Assembly: GCF_014334055.1 (NCBI RefSeq) | Contig: NZ_CP060490.1 | Span: forward strand, 1,612,001-1,676,000 | Length of the DNA: 64,000 bases | DNA from: Oscillibacter hominis | Lineage (GTDB): Bacteria; Bacillota; Clostridia; Oscillospirales; Oscillospiraceae | Direction of reading: 5' to 3' | Shown here: piece by piece, positions 32,447 through 38,634 of the stretch | Layout of the letters: each line of letters opens with the position of its first letter | Position numbering within the stretch: the first letter of the stretch is position 1 | Notes under the pieces: generated by a model | The model's input: the letters and a program-made list of their open reading frames with translations, nothing else | Database searches by the model: none | What the model was told of the DNA's origin: nothing | Program-made: the position numbers and the translations under genes

Positions 32447-33011
32447 ATACGTCCAGACACAAGTGATTTTCTATGGCTTGCTCTAATTCCCTTTGCTGGA
32501 TTCCGATATATGCTTGTGTGACTGCGGCGCTGCTATGTTGTAGCAGCTTTTGAACAAGAACGATATTGTAGCCGTTCTTTGTGTAGATTTCTGTTGCGTA
32601 GAACTTTCGGAATGAATGTGTGCTGATTCCGGTATAGCCGAGGTAGTCACAGACGATTTGCAGATGCTTTTGGATTTGCCGTGTAGTGAGCGGGAATATC
32701 TGTGCGTCTGCGGAAATGTTGTTGTCCATGCAGTAAAGCCGTATAAACTGGTACAAGGCAAGCGGAACGGTAAATACGCGGGCTTTACCTGTTTTCTGTT
32801 CAATGATAGAGAGCCGATAGCGTTCACCATCTTTTACGATATCAGAGAGCCGCAGTCGGACGATATCAGAAATACGCAAGCCTAAGTTTGCTTCAAGCAT
32901 GAGCGCCGCAGCGATGCGCTCATTTGGTCGGCAACCGGAAAAGCCTTGCTTCATGGTTTGAATGATTTCTTTGTATTGTTCTGCGCTCAGTGCGATTGTT
33001 CTTTTGTTCAT
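32445..33011 (-). CDS. Short tyrosine recombinase (FimB/FimE-sized)
   Basis: 188 residues consisting of the catalytic domain alone. The catalytic set is visible: Arg in GLRISDIVRLR, Lys in EQKTGKARVF, HxxR in STHSFRKFY, His in LLQHSSAAVTQ and Tyr in QAYIGIQQ. There is no N-terminal core-binding domain, so it has the size of invertase-type recombinases such as FimB/FimE rather than of integrases. It is the second tyrosine recombinase of the element and lies near a surface protein gene. Whether it inverts a switch, resolves dimers or is a remnant is open. Confidence 0.85.
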   Translation of the reverse strand: MNKRTIALSAEQYKEIIQTMKQGFSGCRPNERIAAALMLEANLGLRISDIVRLRLSDIVKDGERYRLSIIEQKTGKARVFTVPLALYQFIRLYCMDNNISADAQIFPLTTRQIQKHLQIVCDYLGYTGISTHSFRKFYATEIYTKNGYNIVLVQKLLQHSSAAVTQAYIGIQQRELEQAIENHLCLDV

Positions 33012-33046
33012 GTAAGTACCCCCCTAAAACGAAGTCTTGAAGAAGA

Positions 33047-33112
33047 AAAAACGAACTTTTTCGCTTACCAACAGAAAACGCTTGAAAATGCTTGACTTTG
33101 CGGTTCGTTTTT
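33047..33112. repeat. Inverted repeat upstream of the short recombinase
   Basis: AAAAACGAAC (33047-33056) and GTTCGTTTTT (33103-33112) are perfect 10-bp inverted arms around 46 bases, which contain two GCTTGA direct repeats. It lies 36 bases upstream of the recombinase start. It could be a recombinase target, an operator or an mRNA leader fold. Confidence 0.55.
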
Positions 33113-33134
33113 CTGATGTTATAGGAACAGTGTG

Positions 33135-33159
33135 GGAAAAGCGGGGATTTCTCCCCGCT
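33135..33159 (-). terminator. Terminator after the small hydrophobic peptide gene
   Basis: AGCGGGGA (33140-33147) pairs with TCCCCGCT (33152-33159) around a 4-base loop, followed on the minus strand by TTTTCCC. It lies 7 bases after the peptide stop codon. Confidence 0.75.
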
Positions 33160-33166
33160 CCCAAAC

Positions 33167-33268
33167 TCAGAGATTGAACAGCCCAAACGCAAGCAGAAGC
33201 AGCAGTGCAAGCAGCGGACAGGCACAGGCAAGAACGGCGATAAGAATACAGGCGATAGCTTTTCCCAT
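33167..33268 (-). CDS. 33-residue hydrophobic membrane peptide
   Basis: A small ORF reading MGKAIACILIAVLACACPLL and then LALLLLLAFGLFNL-type sequence. It is a single predicted membrane helix with an N-terminal lysine and two cysteines near the middle. AAAGGAAACC lies 9 bases before the ATG, and a terminator follows. It begins 28 bases after the ardC stop, so it is probably the last gene of the ardC operon. Similar tiny hydrophobic peptides are common on conjugative elements, but its role is unknown. Confidence 0.55.
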   Translation of the reverse strand: MGKAIACILIAVLACACPLLALLLLLAFGLFNL

Positions 33269-33296
33269 GATATGGTTTCCTTTCTATGTACGATAT

Positions 33297-34136
33297 TTAG
33301 CCCAAAATATAATCAACAGCTTTTGCGGCTGCACCGCTGGCGGCAACGACCATCCGTTTATCATTTTTCAAGACAGTTAGCCAGCTTTGAATATAAGCGG
33401 CATTATTGCGGAATGTTCCTTTGGTTTCAATTCCCGCATAGTTGAGAAGCGCGGCAGCGCCGATTTCAGCGGTCAATTCTTCCTTGCTGTACTCTGCGTT
33501 TCCAAAGTGTGCGGTTGCTTTTAGGCGGTTTAGACGTGTGCGGTGTCCGGTGCTGTGTGTGATTTCGTGAAAAGCGGTAGAATAGAACTCGCCCATACTC
33601 CGAAACTGCTCAACGAGCGGCAGAACGATACAGTCTCTTGATGGGCTGTAATAGGCTTCATCGCCCAACTGATGGTGGATTATGATATGCTCCCGTTGGC
33701 TGTAGTGGTCGATGATTTCATCGGCGGCGGGTATTGGCGTCGGTTCTGCGGGCTGATTGAATCGCGGGGTTAGACCGTCGCATTGGTCGATATGGAACAC
33801 GTTATAGTAACGCAGCATAGGAATCAGACGGTCAACGGGCGATTGCGTTTCATCGTCCTGCATATCGGACACTTTGACCTGTTTCCAAAACACAACGATT
33901 TGTGATTTCTCGCCCTTGCGGACAGCGCCGCCGCGTGACAATACTTGACTGTAGGTGTAGTATTCGCCGGGTTTGCCTAACAGCATTTGATTCAACAGAC
34001 TGTACGGTTTTCCGGTTGTTCCGCTGATAGCGCCGTGCTGTGTACCTGTCCAAGGCTTTTGCCAAGGAATAACGCCTTGCTGTAGCTGTTGGATGATTCT
34101 TTCGGTTACGGCTTCGTAAATATCAAACTTTGCCAT
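33297..34136 (-). CDS. ArdC-type antirestriction protein
   Basis: 279 residues. The N-terminal DUF1738/ArdC-N region (FDIYEAVTERIIQQLQQGVIPWQKPWTG, SLLNQMLLGKPGEYYTYSQ) binds single-stranded DNA in known ArdC. The C-terminal zincin-like MPTase domain has HExxH in FYSTAFHEITHSTGH with a following NAEYSKEELTAEIG. ArdC proteins protect entering DNA from host restriction during transfer, supporting a conjugal past for the element. AGGAGCG precedes the ATG. The hydrophobic peptide gene lies downstream. Confidence 0.9.
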   Translation of the reverse strand: MAKFDIYEAVTERIIQQLQQGVIPWQKPWTGTQHGAISGTTGKPYSLLNQMLLGKPGEYYTYSQVLSRGGAVRKGEKSQIVVFWKQVKVSDMQDDETQSPVDRLIPMLRYYNVFHIDQCDGLTPRFNQPAEPTPIPAADEIIDHYSQREHIIIHHQLGDEAYYSPSRDCIVLPLVEQFRSMGEFYSTAFHEITHSTGHRTRLNRLKATAHFGNAEYSKEELTAEIGAAALLNYAGIETKGTFRNNAAYIQSWLTVLKNDKRMVVAASGAAAKAVDYILG

Positions 34137-34221
34137 TATAAACGCTCCTGTTCTTCTTGATTTGGAGCGGGGCGGCGTGTTATAATCACACTACCACCCC
34201 GCAAGGGTTGGTGTTAGGCTG

Positions 34222-34255
34222 CTTGTCCGCTTGCTTTGGTCGGCGTTCGGACAAG
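34222..34255 (-). repeat. Inverted repeat after the Gp157-like gene
   Basis: CTTGTCCG and CGGACAAG are separated by 18 bases. It lies between the 92-residue protein gene and ardC. No T-run follows on the minus strand, so a terminator is not established. Confidence 0.4.
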
Positions 34256-34265
34256 TGGTCTTTCT

Positions 34266-34544
34266 TTATGCGCTGACGGAAAAGCGGCGGCTTTGGCTCT
34301 GTCGCGTAAATGCAGCGTAAACATCGGGCATAGCCTTTTTGAACTCGCTGCTATTGAAGCGTGAAGTCAATACAGAGCGCCAACGGACGATAAAACGTCC
34401 TGCGGTCAATTCCTCGGTATCACGCGCCAGCATTTCCGCTTTGATGGTGTCGCGGATAGCTTCGGCTTCTGCGGCTGCGTCCTGTGCAAGCTGCTCCCAC
34501 TCCTGCATTTTGACAATACGGGTTTCCAATTCTGTTACTGACAT
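34266..34544 (-). CDS. Small coiled protein, Gp157-like pattern
   Basis: 92 residues, helical N-terminus (VTELETRIVKMQEWEQLAQDAAAEAEAIRDTIK) followed by TAGRFIVRWRSVLTSRFNSSEF and SRRFSVSA. Proteins of this kind occur on conjugative elements and phages with a Gp157-like arrangement; no function was recognised. ATG 34544 follows GGAAGATACAAA. It is divergent from the ribbon-helix-helix gene, with three palindromic operators in the 304-base gap, so it may be repressed by that protein. Confidence 0.6.
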   Translation of the reverse strand: MSVTELETRIVKMQEWEQLAQDAAAEAEAIRDTIKAEMLARDTEELTAGRFIVRWRSVLTSRFNSSEFKKAMPDVYAAFTRQSQSRRFSVSA

Positions 34545-34728
34545 TTTGTATCTTCCTTTCATTCTTTTAGGGCTTTGGACAGGCAGCAGGTGGCATTAAA
34601 CATCTATGCCCGTTGGCAATCTCAATCTCTCTTATCCATTTCTGCTTTTGTCTTGCGTTCTTGGTTTCGGCTTGCGCTTACTTTCGTCCGCCTTGACCTG
34701 CCCGGTGTTCCCTTGTGTGATTACAATA

Positions 34729-34812
34729 TATCAGTTAACTGATAATTTGTAAAGATGGCAGAGTGCATAAAAGTTAACTGACATTCTTGTGCAATATATC
34801 AGTTTACTGATA
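34729..34812. promoter_or_regulatory. Three palindromic operators in the 34545-34848 gap
   Basis: The 304-base gene-free gap holds TATCAGTTAACTGATA (34729-34744, perfect 16-bp palindrome), AGTTAACTGACA (core AGTTAACT at 34772-34779) and TATCAGTTTACTGATA (34797-34812). Core spacings are 39 and 29 bases. The third site covers the -35 of the promoter of the ribbon-helix-helix gene. The left part of the gap (34545-34720) shows nothing recognisable. Confidence 0.75.
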
Positions 34813-34831
34813 TTTCTATAATAGGTATAAT
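34803..34831 (+). promoter_or_regulatory. Promoter of the ribbon-helix-helix gene
   Basis: TTTACT (34803-34808), a 17-base spacer and a perfect TATAAT (34826-34831). The -35 lies inside the third palindromic operator, so binding there would block the promoter. Confidence 0.65.
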
Positions 34832-34848
34832 GAAACGGGGGTGATACT

Positions 34849-35085
34849 ATGTCAACAGAAGCGCAGAAGCGGGCAAGCACGAATTATAATCGTAAGCAGG
34901 ATAATATAATGGTGCGCCCGACGAAAGAAGAAGGTGCGGCAATACGCGCCGCCGCTGCAAGTGTCGGACAGTCTGTGCAGGCGTATATCCTGCAAGCAAT
35001 CAGAGAACGCATGGAGCGGGAACAGGCACAGGCGGGGGGCGGTTTTGGTATTTCTGCCGCCTGTCCAGAAGAAAAACATATGTAG
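34849..35085 (+). CDS. Ribbon-helix-helix (Arc-like) DNA-binding protein
   Basis: 78 residues. The segment NIMVRPTKEEGAAIRAAAAS followed by VGQSVQAYILQAIRERME matches the beta strand plus two helices of the Arc/MetJ fold, as in plasmid mobilisation and antitoxin proteins. GGGGGTGAT precedes the ATG. It follows the three palindromes, so autorepression is likely. No relaxase or toxin gene is adjacent; a former role as a relaxase accessory protein is possible. A Gly-rich tail ends the protein. Confidence 0.75.
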   Translation: MSTEAQKRASTNYNRKQDNIMVRPTKEEGAAIRAAAASVGQSVQAYILQAIRERMEREQAQAGGGFGISAACPEEKHM

Positions 35086-35210
35086 TCGGTCAGTGTAACT
35101 GAGAGAAAAATTTTTCATTCTGTCTATATACTCACCTTGATTCACACAATTCCGTATGGTACGATATATCCAGAATTAAAAATCACGCCAACGTCAGTAA
35201 GACAAAAGTA

Positions 35211-35270
35211 AGCCGTGACTTGCCAAGTGGGGAAACTCCCACACGGGCAAGCACGGCTTTTTCTTTTTGG
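35211..35270 (+). terminator. Terminator after the ribbon-helix-helix gene
   Basis: A long hairpin: AGCCGTG and CACGGCT outer arms, CTTGCC and GGGCAAG middle arms, and TGGG/CCCA inner arms, followed by TTTTTCTTTTT. Confidence 0.85.
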
Positions 35271-35331
35271 ATGCACCTTGACAACAGAATATGGTTCTCT
35301 GCAAGAGCAAAAAAAGATTGGGGGTGAGGAA

Positions 35332-35559
35332 ATGTCAGAACTCTTGAAGCGGCTTCAGACCGGACAGCGGCATATCGCAGAATACACCCGTCCAAATGCG
35401 GATTTTATATGCCCTGTCTGCAAACAGGAATCGCCTTGTTATGCGTCTTTCGTGACGCTGCAAGCTGGCTATGGCAGCGTCCATGATGGCGAAAGGGCAA
35501 AGGTCAGAATATGCGGAGAGTGCATAGACCGACTGTTTGAAAAATTAGAAACAAAATAA
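35332..35559 (+). CDS. Small zinc-finger-like protein
   Basis: 75 residues with two Cys pairs, CPVCKQESPC and CGEC, spaced about 36 residues apart as in a zinc ribbon. GGGGGTGAGGAA precedes the ATG at 35332. The frame stays open upstream through the terminator, but that part is not a gene. It is followed 16 bases later by the DUF6291-like protein. No function can be assigned. Confidence 0.6.
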   Translation: MSELLKRLQTGQRHIAEYTRPNADFICPVCKQESPCYASFVTLQAGYGSVHDGERAKVRICGECIDRLFEKLETK

Positions 35560-35575
35560 GGAAGTGAACAATTCA

Positions 35576-36214
35576 TTGGAAAATACAAGAAATGATGTAG
35601 AACGGAAAAAAGCTTTTGATGCGACTGTGTGTTTCTCGTTCTTTGGAACATGGCTGGAAGCAATCGAAGCATACGAAACGGAAGCAGATACAAGCAGCAA
35701 TGCCTATAAGTTGTTTAAGGCGATTGCATACTACTCGATGTATGGAGTAGAACCAGAATTTGAAAATTCGGGCTTAGATGCGATGTGGAAAATTCTTTCC
35801 AGAGAGATTGACAATAGCGTAAGCCGCCGCAAATGTCGCTTTGGCAAAGAAGAAGTAACCGAGCGGGAACAAGCGGTTATTGACGCTTGGAAAGTATCTC
35901 CCCATGCTTCTGTGCGTGAAGTATCAATGACAACTGGCATTCATAGGAGCAGTGTTGAGCGAATCAAGCGAAAATACTGGAGACAATTAGAAGAATTGCG
36001 GCGGACTGCTATTGCTGCTGGTGATAGTGAATGTGTTTCTTTTAATAGTCAAGATGGTGCTATTGATTGTTCTCATGGTAATAGTATTACCGAGACGAGA
36101 CAGCGAGACACAGCGGAGGAACTAATCTTTGACGAGGATGAAGCAGATATGCGAGAATGGCAAGAAGAGCATCCAAATGAGCATAGAATAAGAGATGACG
36201 AATTACCATTTTGA
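35576..36214 (+). CDS. DUF6291-like protein with C-terminal HTH, phage/element type
   Basis: 212 residues. The N-terminal part (AFDATVCFSFFGTWLEAIEAYET, YKLFKAIAYYSMYGVEPEFENS, IDNSVSRR) matches the arrangement of DUF6291-type element proteins. A HTH-like stretch SVREVSMTTGIHRSSVERIK follows, then an acidic tail (FDEDEADMREWQEE). TTG 35576 is preferred because AAGGAAG lies 9 bases upstream; GTG 35564 has it too close. It probably acts in element DNA metabolism or regulation, not proven. Confidence 0.55.
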   Translation: MENTRNDVERKKAFDATVCFSFFGTWLEAIEAYETEADTSSNAYKLFKAIAYYSMYGVEPEFENSGLDAMWKILSREIDNSVSRRKCRFGKEEVTEREQAVIDAWKVSPHASVREVSMTTGIHRSSVERIKRKYWRQLEELRRTAIAAGDSECVSFNSQDGAIDCSHGNSITETRQRDTAEELIFDEDEADMREWQEEHPNEHRIRDDELPF

Positions 36215-36534
36215 AAATGGCGTTTATGTGTTTTGGATGCCAACAAAAATATATGCACAGAGCGTGTCAACATTTTCTTTTTGGATGCTCTGCTCATTGT
36301 GGCACAAGGGATTGCAGGCGTAAAAAAACAAGATTTTATCCAGAAAAGACCTGATAGTTAAGGCGTTTTTGGCAATTTTGAAATCAAATGTGAAAATACC
36401 ACCGATTATCGGTGCATAGACGCTGCGCCAAAGGTCAGCGCAATAAATAAAAGTTACCTTGAATTATCAACCACCTTGTGTGGTCATATCCTCGCCAAAG
36501 GCAGGAGGGCAACAGTGCATAACAGGAGGTTTTA
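36215..36534 (+). other. Gene-free 320-base gap before xis
   Basis: AT-rich. It contains a short dyad ACCGATTATCGGT (36402-36414) and GCTG/CAGC arms near 36423-36438, and the xis ribosome site AACAGGAGG just before 36535. No ORF with a convincing start, no promoter close to consensus and no RNA gene was recognised. By position it could hold the regulatory region for xis-int. Confidence 0.4.
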
Positions 36535-36732
36535 ATGAACAGCACTGTTCCCATTTGGGAAAAAGCAAATTTGACGCTTGAAGAAGCAGCGGCATATTTC
36601 AACATAGGAGTAAACAAAATACGGGAAATCAGCAATGATGATAATTGCACATTCGTCCTCTGGGTTGGGAATAAGCGGCTAATCAAACGGAAGATGTTTG
36701 ATGCCTACTTGGAAAAAGCCTATTCCATTTGA
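36535..36732 (+). CDS. xis: Excisionase (Tn916 Xis family)
   Basis: 65 residues with the pattern PIWEKANLTLEEAAAYFNIG then VNKIREISND, CTFVLWVGNKRLIKRKMFDAYL, typical of the Tn916/Tn1549 excisionase family, a winged-helix protein that bends DNA at the arm sites and directs Int towards excision. AACAGGAGG precedes the ATG. It ends 82 bases before the integrase start, the usual order. Confidence 0.88.
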   Translation: MNSTVPIWEKANLTLEEAAAYFNIGVNKIREISNDDNCTFVLWVGNKRLIKRKMFDAYLEKAYSI

Positions 36733-36814
36733 AAAATGAACTGTGCAAGAGCATTTGATATGTGCTATAATCGCTATACCATATCAAGTGCTTTTCGTTG
36801 AAAAGGAGGAACGA

Positions 36815-37972
36815 ATGTCCGAAAAGCGCAAAGATAAAAAGGGGCGCATTTTGAGAACAGGCGAAAGCCAGCGCCCTAATCTTACATACCAATTCCGTTA
36901 TAAAGACATCCGAGGAAAGACGCACTATGTGTACGCTCCGACCTTGGAGGAGCTACGGGAAAAAGAAATAGCTATCCAGAAAGACATAACAGATGGTATC
37001 GATTACTGTGCAGGGGAAACTACCGTGCTTGAACTGATAGAACGATACATCAGTCAAAAGCAAGGCGTACGTTATAATACAAAGGTTGGATATAATTTTG
37101 TTTTCAACCTTGTCAAACGAGAGGACTTTGGCTATCGAAAGATAAAAACCGTCAAGCCCTCTGATGCAAAGCAGTGGTTCATTAAATTGCACGATGATGG
37201 ATACAGCTACAGTACGCTAACTTCGGTTAGAGGTGTATTGAAACCGGCGTTTGAAATGGCTGTCGAGGATGATGTTGTGCGGCGCAATCCGTTCTTGTTC
37301 CGAGTTGTTGATGTGATTCAAAATGACACCGTTCCGAGAAAAGCACTCACAAAGGACGAACAGAGCAAACTACTTGAATATGTGCAGAGCGATAAGTGCC
37401 GCAGGCGTTATTATGATGAAATTGTAATCCTGCTTGGAACGGGTATGCGTATCAGTGAACTATATGGATTGACAAAGTCCGATGTTGATTTCCAAAAAGG
37501 CGTTGTCCGTATTGAACGACAATTAACACGTACACGGAACTGCGAATATTACATTGAAAACCCAAAGACGGAGAGCGGTTTTAGGCAGATACCTATGAGC
37601 GCAGAAGTACAGCGGGCGTTTCATAATGTAATCCGCAGCAGAAAGTCACCCAAAGTGGAAGTCATTGTCGGCGGACACACAGGTTTTCTCTTTTTGGACA
37701 AGGACGGAAAGCCCAAAGTGGCGGGACATATGGAACACGCAATGAAGCGGATAGTGGACAATTACAACAAAAGTCATACGGATAAACTTGTTGTAACGCC
37801 TCATGTGCTTCGACATACTTTTTGTACTGAAATGGCACAGGCAGGTATGCCGGTCAAAGAGTTGCAGTACCTGATGGGACATGCCGACGCAAACACGACG
37901 ATGAACACCTACACCCACATGAGTTTTGAAGCGGCAAAACAGGCGTTTGATAGAATCGCCGTGAATCATTAA
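36815..37972 (+). CDS. int: Tn916-type tyrosine integrase
   Basis: 385 residues. The N-terminal arm-binding domain (RILRTGESQRPNLTYQFRYKD, YVYAPTLEELREKE) is followed by a SAM-like core-binding domain (about 75-165) and a catalytic domain: Arg in GTGMRISELYG, Lys in NPKTESGFRQ, HxxR in TPHVLRHTFC, His in LMGHADANTTM and Tyr in NTYTHMSF. The ATG at 36815 follows AAAGGAGG. It lies at the right end next to the attachment site and is the enzyme that integrates this element into the phosphatase gene. Confidence 0.95.
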   Translation: MSEKRKDKKGRILRTGESQRPNLTYQFRYKDIRGKTHYVYAPTLEELREKEIAIQKDITDGIDYCAGETTVLELIERYISQKQGVRYNTKVGYNFVFNLVKREDFGYRKIKTVKPSDAKQWFIKLHDDGYSYSTLTSVRGVLKPAFEMAVEDDVVRRNPFLFRVVDVIQNDTVPRKALTKDEQSKLLEYVQSDKCRRRYYDEIVILLGTGMRISELYGLTKSDVDFQKGVVRIERQLTRTRNCEYYIENPKTESGFRQIPMSAEVQRAFHNVIRSRKSPKVEVIVGGHTGFLFLDKDGKPKVAGHMEHAMKRIVDNYNKSHTDKLVVTPHVLRHTFCTEMAQAGMPVKELQYLMGHADANTTMNTYTHMSFEAAKQAFDRIAVNH

Positions 37973-38006
37973 ACTTGACACGTTTTCTGGATAGACCATA
38001 CACATT

Positions 38007-38027
38007 GATTTACACACTATTTACACA
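38007..38027 (+). repeat. Right arm-type integrase repeats
   Basis: GATTTACACA at 38007 and TATTTACACA at 38018, 11 bases apart, matching the left-end pair in sequence, orientation and spacing. They lie 35 bases after the int stop and about 136 bases from the crossover core. Confidence 0.7.
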
Positions 38028-38141
38028 TTTTGCCCGTTTAGGTACGGAGACTTCTAAAGATTTACAAAGAAGCGGGCAAAAAAGAATGAGAATAACGCCT
38101 GAAAATACAAGCGTTTGAAGGCTTACAGAGGGTTACGGAGA

Positions 38142-38585
38142 ATGACAAAAATCTTATTCGTTTGCCACGGCAACATCTGCCGATCCCCTATGGCGGAATG
38201 TCTGCTGAAGGATATGGTCCGGGACCGCTCCGGCGACTTTGCCATCTCCTCCGCCGCCACCAGCACCGAGGAGATCGGCAACCCCATCCACCCCGGCACC
38301 CGTCAAAAGCTGAAAGAGATGGGCGTGCCGCTCTGCGATCACCGGGCCGTACAGCTCACAGTCCAAGACTATCGGCTCTATGACTGGATCTTAGGCATGG
38401 ACTCCGCCAACATCCGCAATATCCTCCGCATCACCGGCGGAGACCCCAAGGGAAAGGTCCGGAGGCTGCTGGACTTTTCACAGCGGCCACGGGACATTGC
38501 CGACCCCTGGTACACGGGAAATTTTGACGTCACTTATGAAGACATCGAGGAGGGCTGCATCGCCCTCCTGCGGGCCTTACAGTAG
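38142..38585 (+). CDS. Low-molecular-weight phosphotyrosine protein phosphatase
   Basis: 147 residues. The catalytic P-loop CHGNICRS lies at about residues 8-15, and the general acid Asp in IADPWYTGNF near residue 119. The ATG and first 10 codons lie in the right end of the integrated element; the coding sequence continues into host DNA at TGCCACGGCA (38163-38172). The ATG is preceded by GAGGG and by an adjacent GGAGA. The original start is stranded at 28089. Such enzymes dephosphorylate protein tyrosines or arginines and often act on bacterial tyrosine kinases or wall-linked targets. Confidence 0.9.
   Translation: MTKILFVCHGNICRSPMAECLLKDMVRDRSGDFAISSAATSTEEIGNPIHPGTRQKLKEMGVPLCDHRAVQLTVQDYRLYDWILGMDSANIRNILRITGGDPKGKVRRLLDFSQRPRDIADPWYTGNFDVTYEDIEEGCIALLRALQ
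38151..38172 (+). other. attR of the integrative element
   Basis: Right copy of the junction repeat, core TGCCACGGCA (38163-38172), inside codons 8-11 of the restored phosphatase. Compared with attL, the codons for I-L-F-V-C-H-G differ only at three third positions. Confidence 0.8.
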
Positions 38586-38594
38586 CCATGCAAC

Positions 38595-38634
38595 AAAGAG
38601 GAGGCGCAAATCGCGCCTCCTCTTGTCATTTTCT
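38595..38634. terminator. Terminator between the phosphatase and the GGDEF-EAL gene
   Basis: AGAGGAGGCGC (38597-38607) and GCGCCTCCTCT (38613-38623) form an 11-bp perfect stem. The T-rich tail on the plus strand (TGTCATTTTC) serves the phosphatase; the A-rich left flank gives TTTG on the minus strand for the converging gene. Confidence 0.85.

Larger units (their letters stand above)
28110..38172 (+). mobile_element. 10.05-kb integrative element inserted in the 5' end of the LMW-PTP gene
   Basis: The span between the two TGCCACGGCA cores (28110 and 38163) is 10,053 bases. It is visibly richer in A/T than the flanking DNA and carries a Tn916-type integrase and excisionase at the right end, paired arm-type repeats at both ends, ArdC, a ribbon-helix-helix protein, two XRE repressors and cargo genes. 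No relaxase, coupling protein or mating-channel gene was seen, so it is either non-autonomous (an IME-like island) or a decayed ICE. The right end rebuilds the start of the phosphatase gene. Confidence 0.85.

Noticed and set aside
34222..34255. Inverted repeat CTTGTCCG/CGGACAAG as a rho-independent terminator
   Set aside because: No T-run follows on the strand of the upstream gene, so it was listed only as an inverted repeat.
28110..38172. Full conjugative transposon (ICE)
   Set aside because: No relaxase, VirD4-type coupling protein or VirB4 was seen; only integration, antirestriction, regulators and cargo are present.
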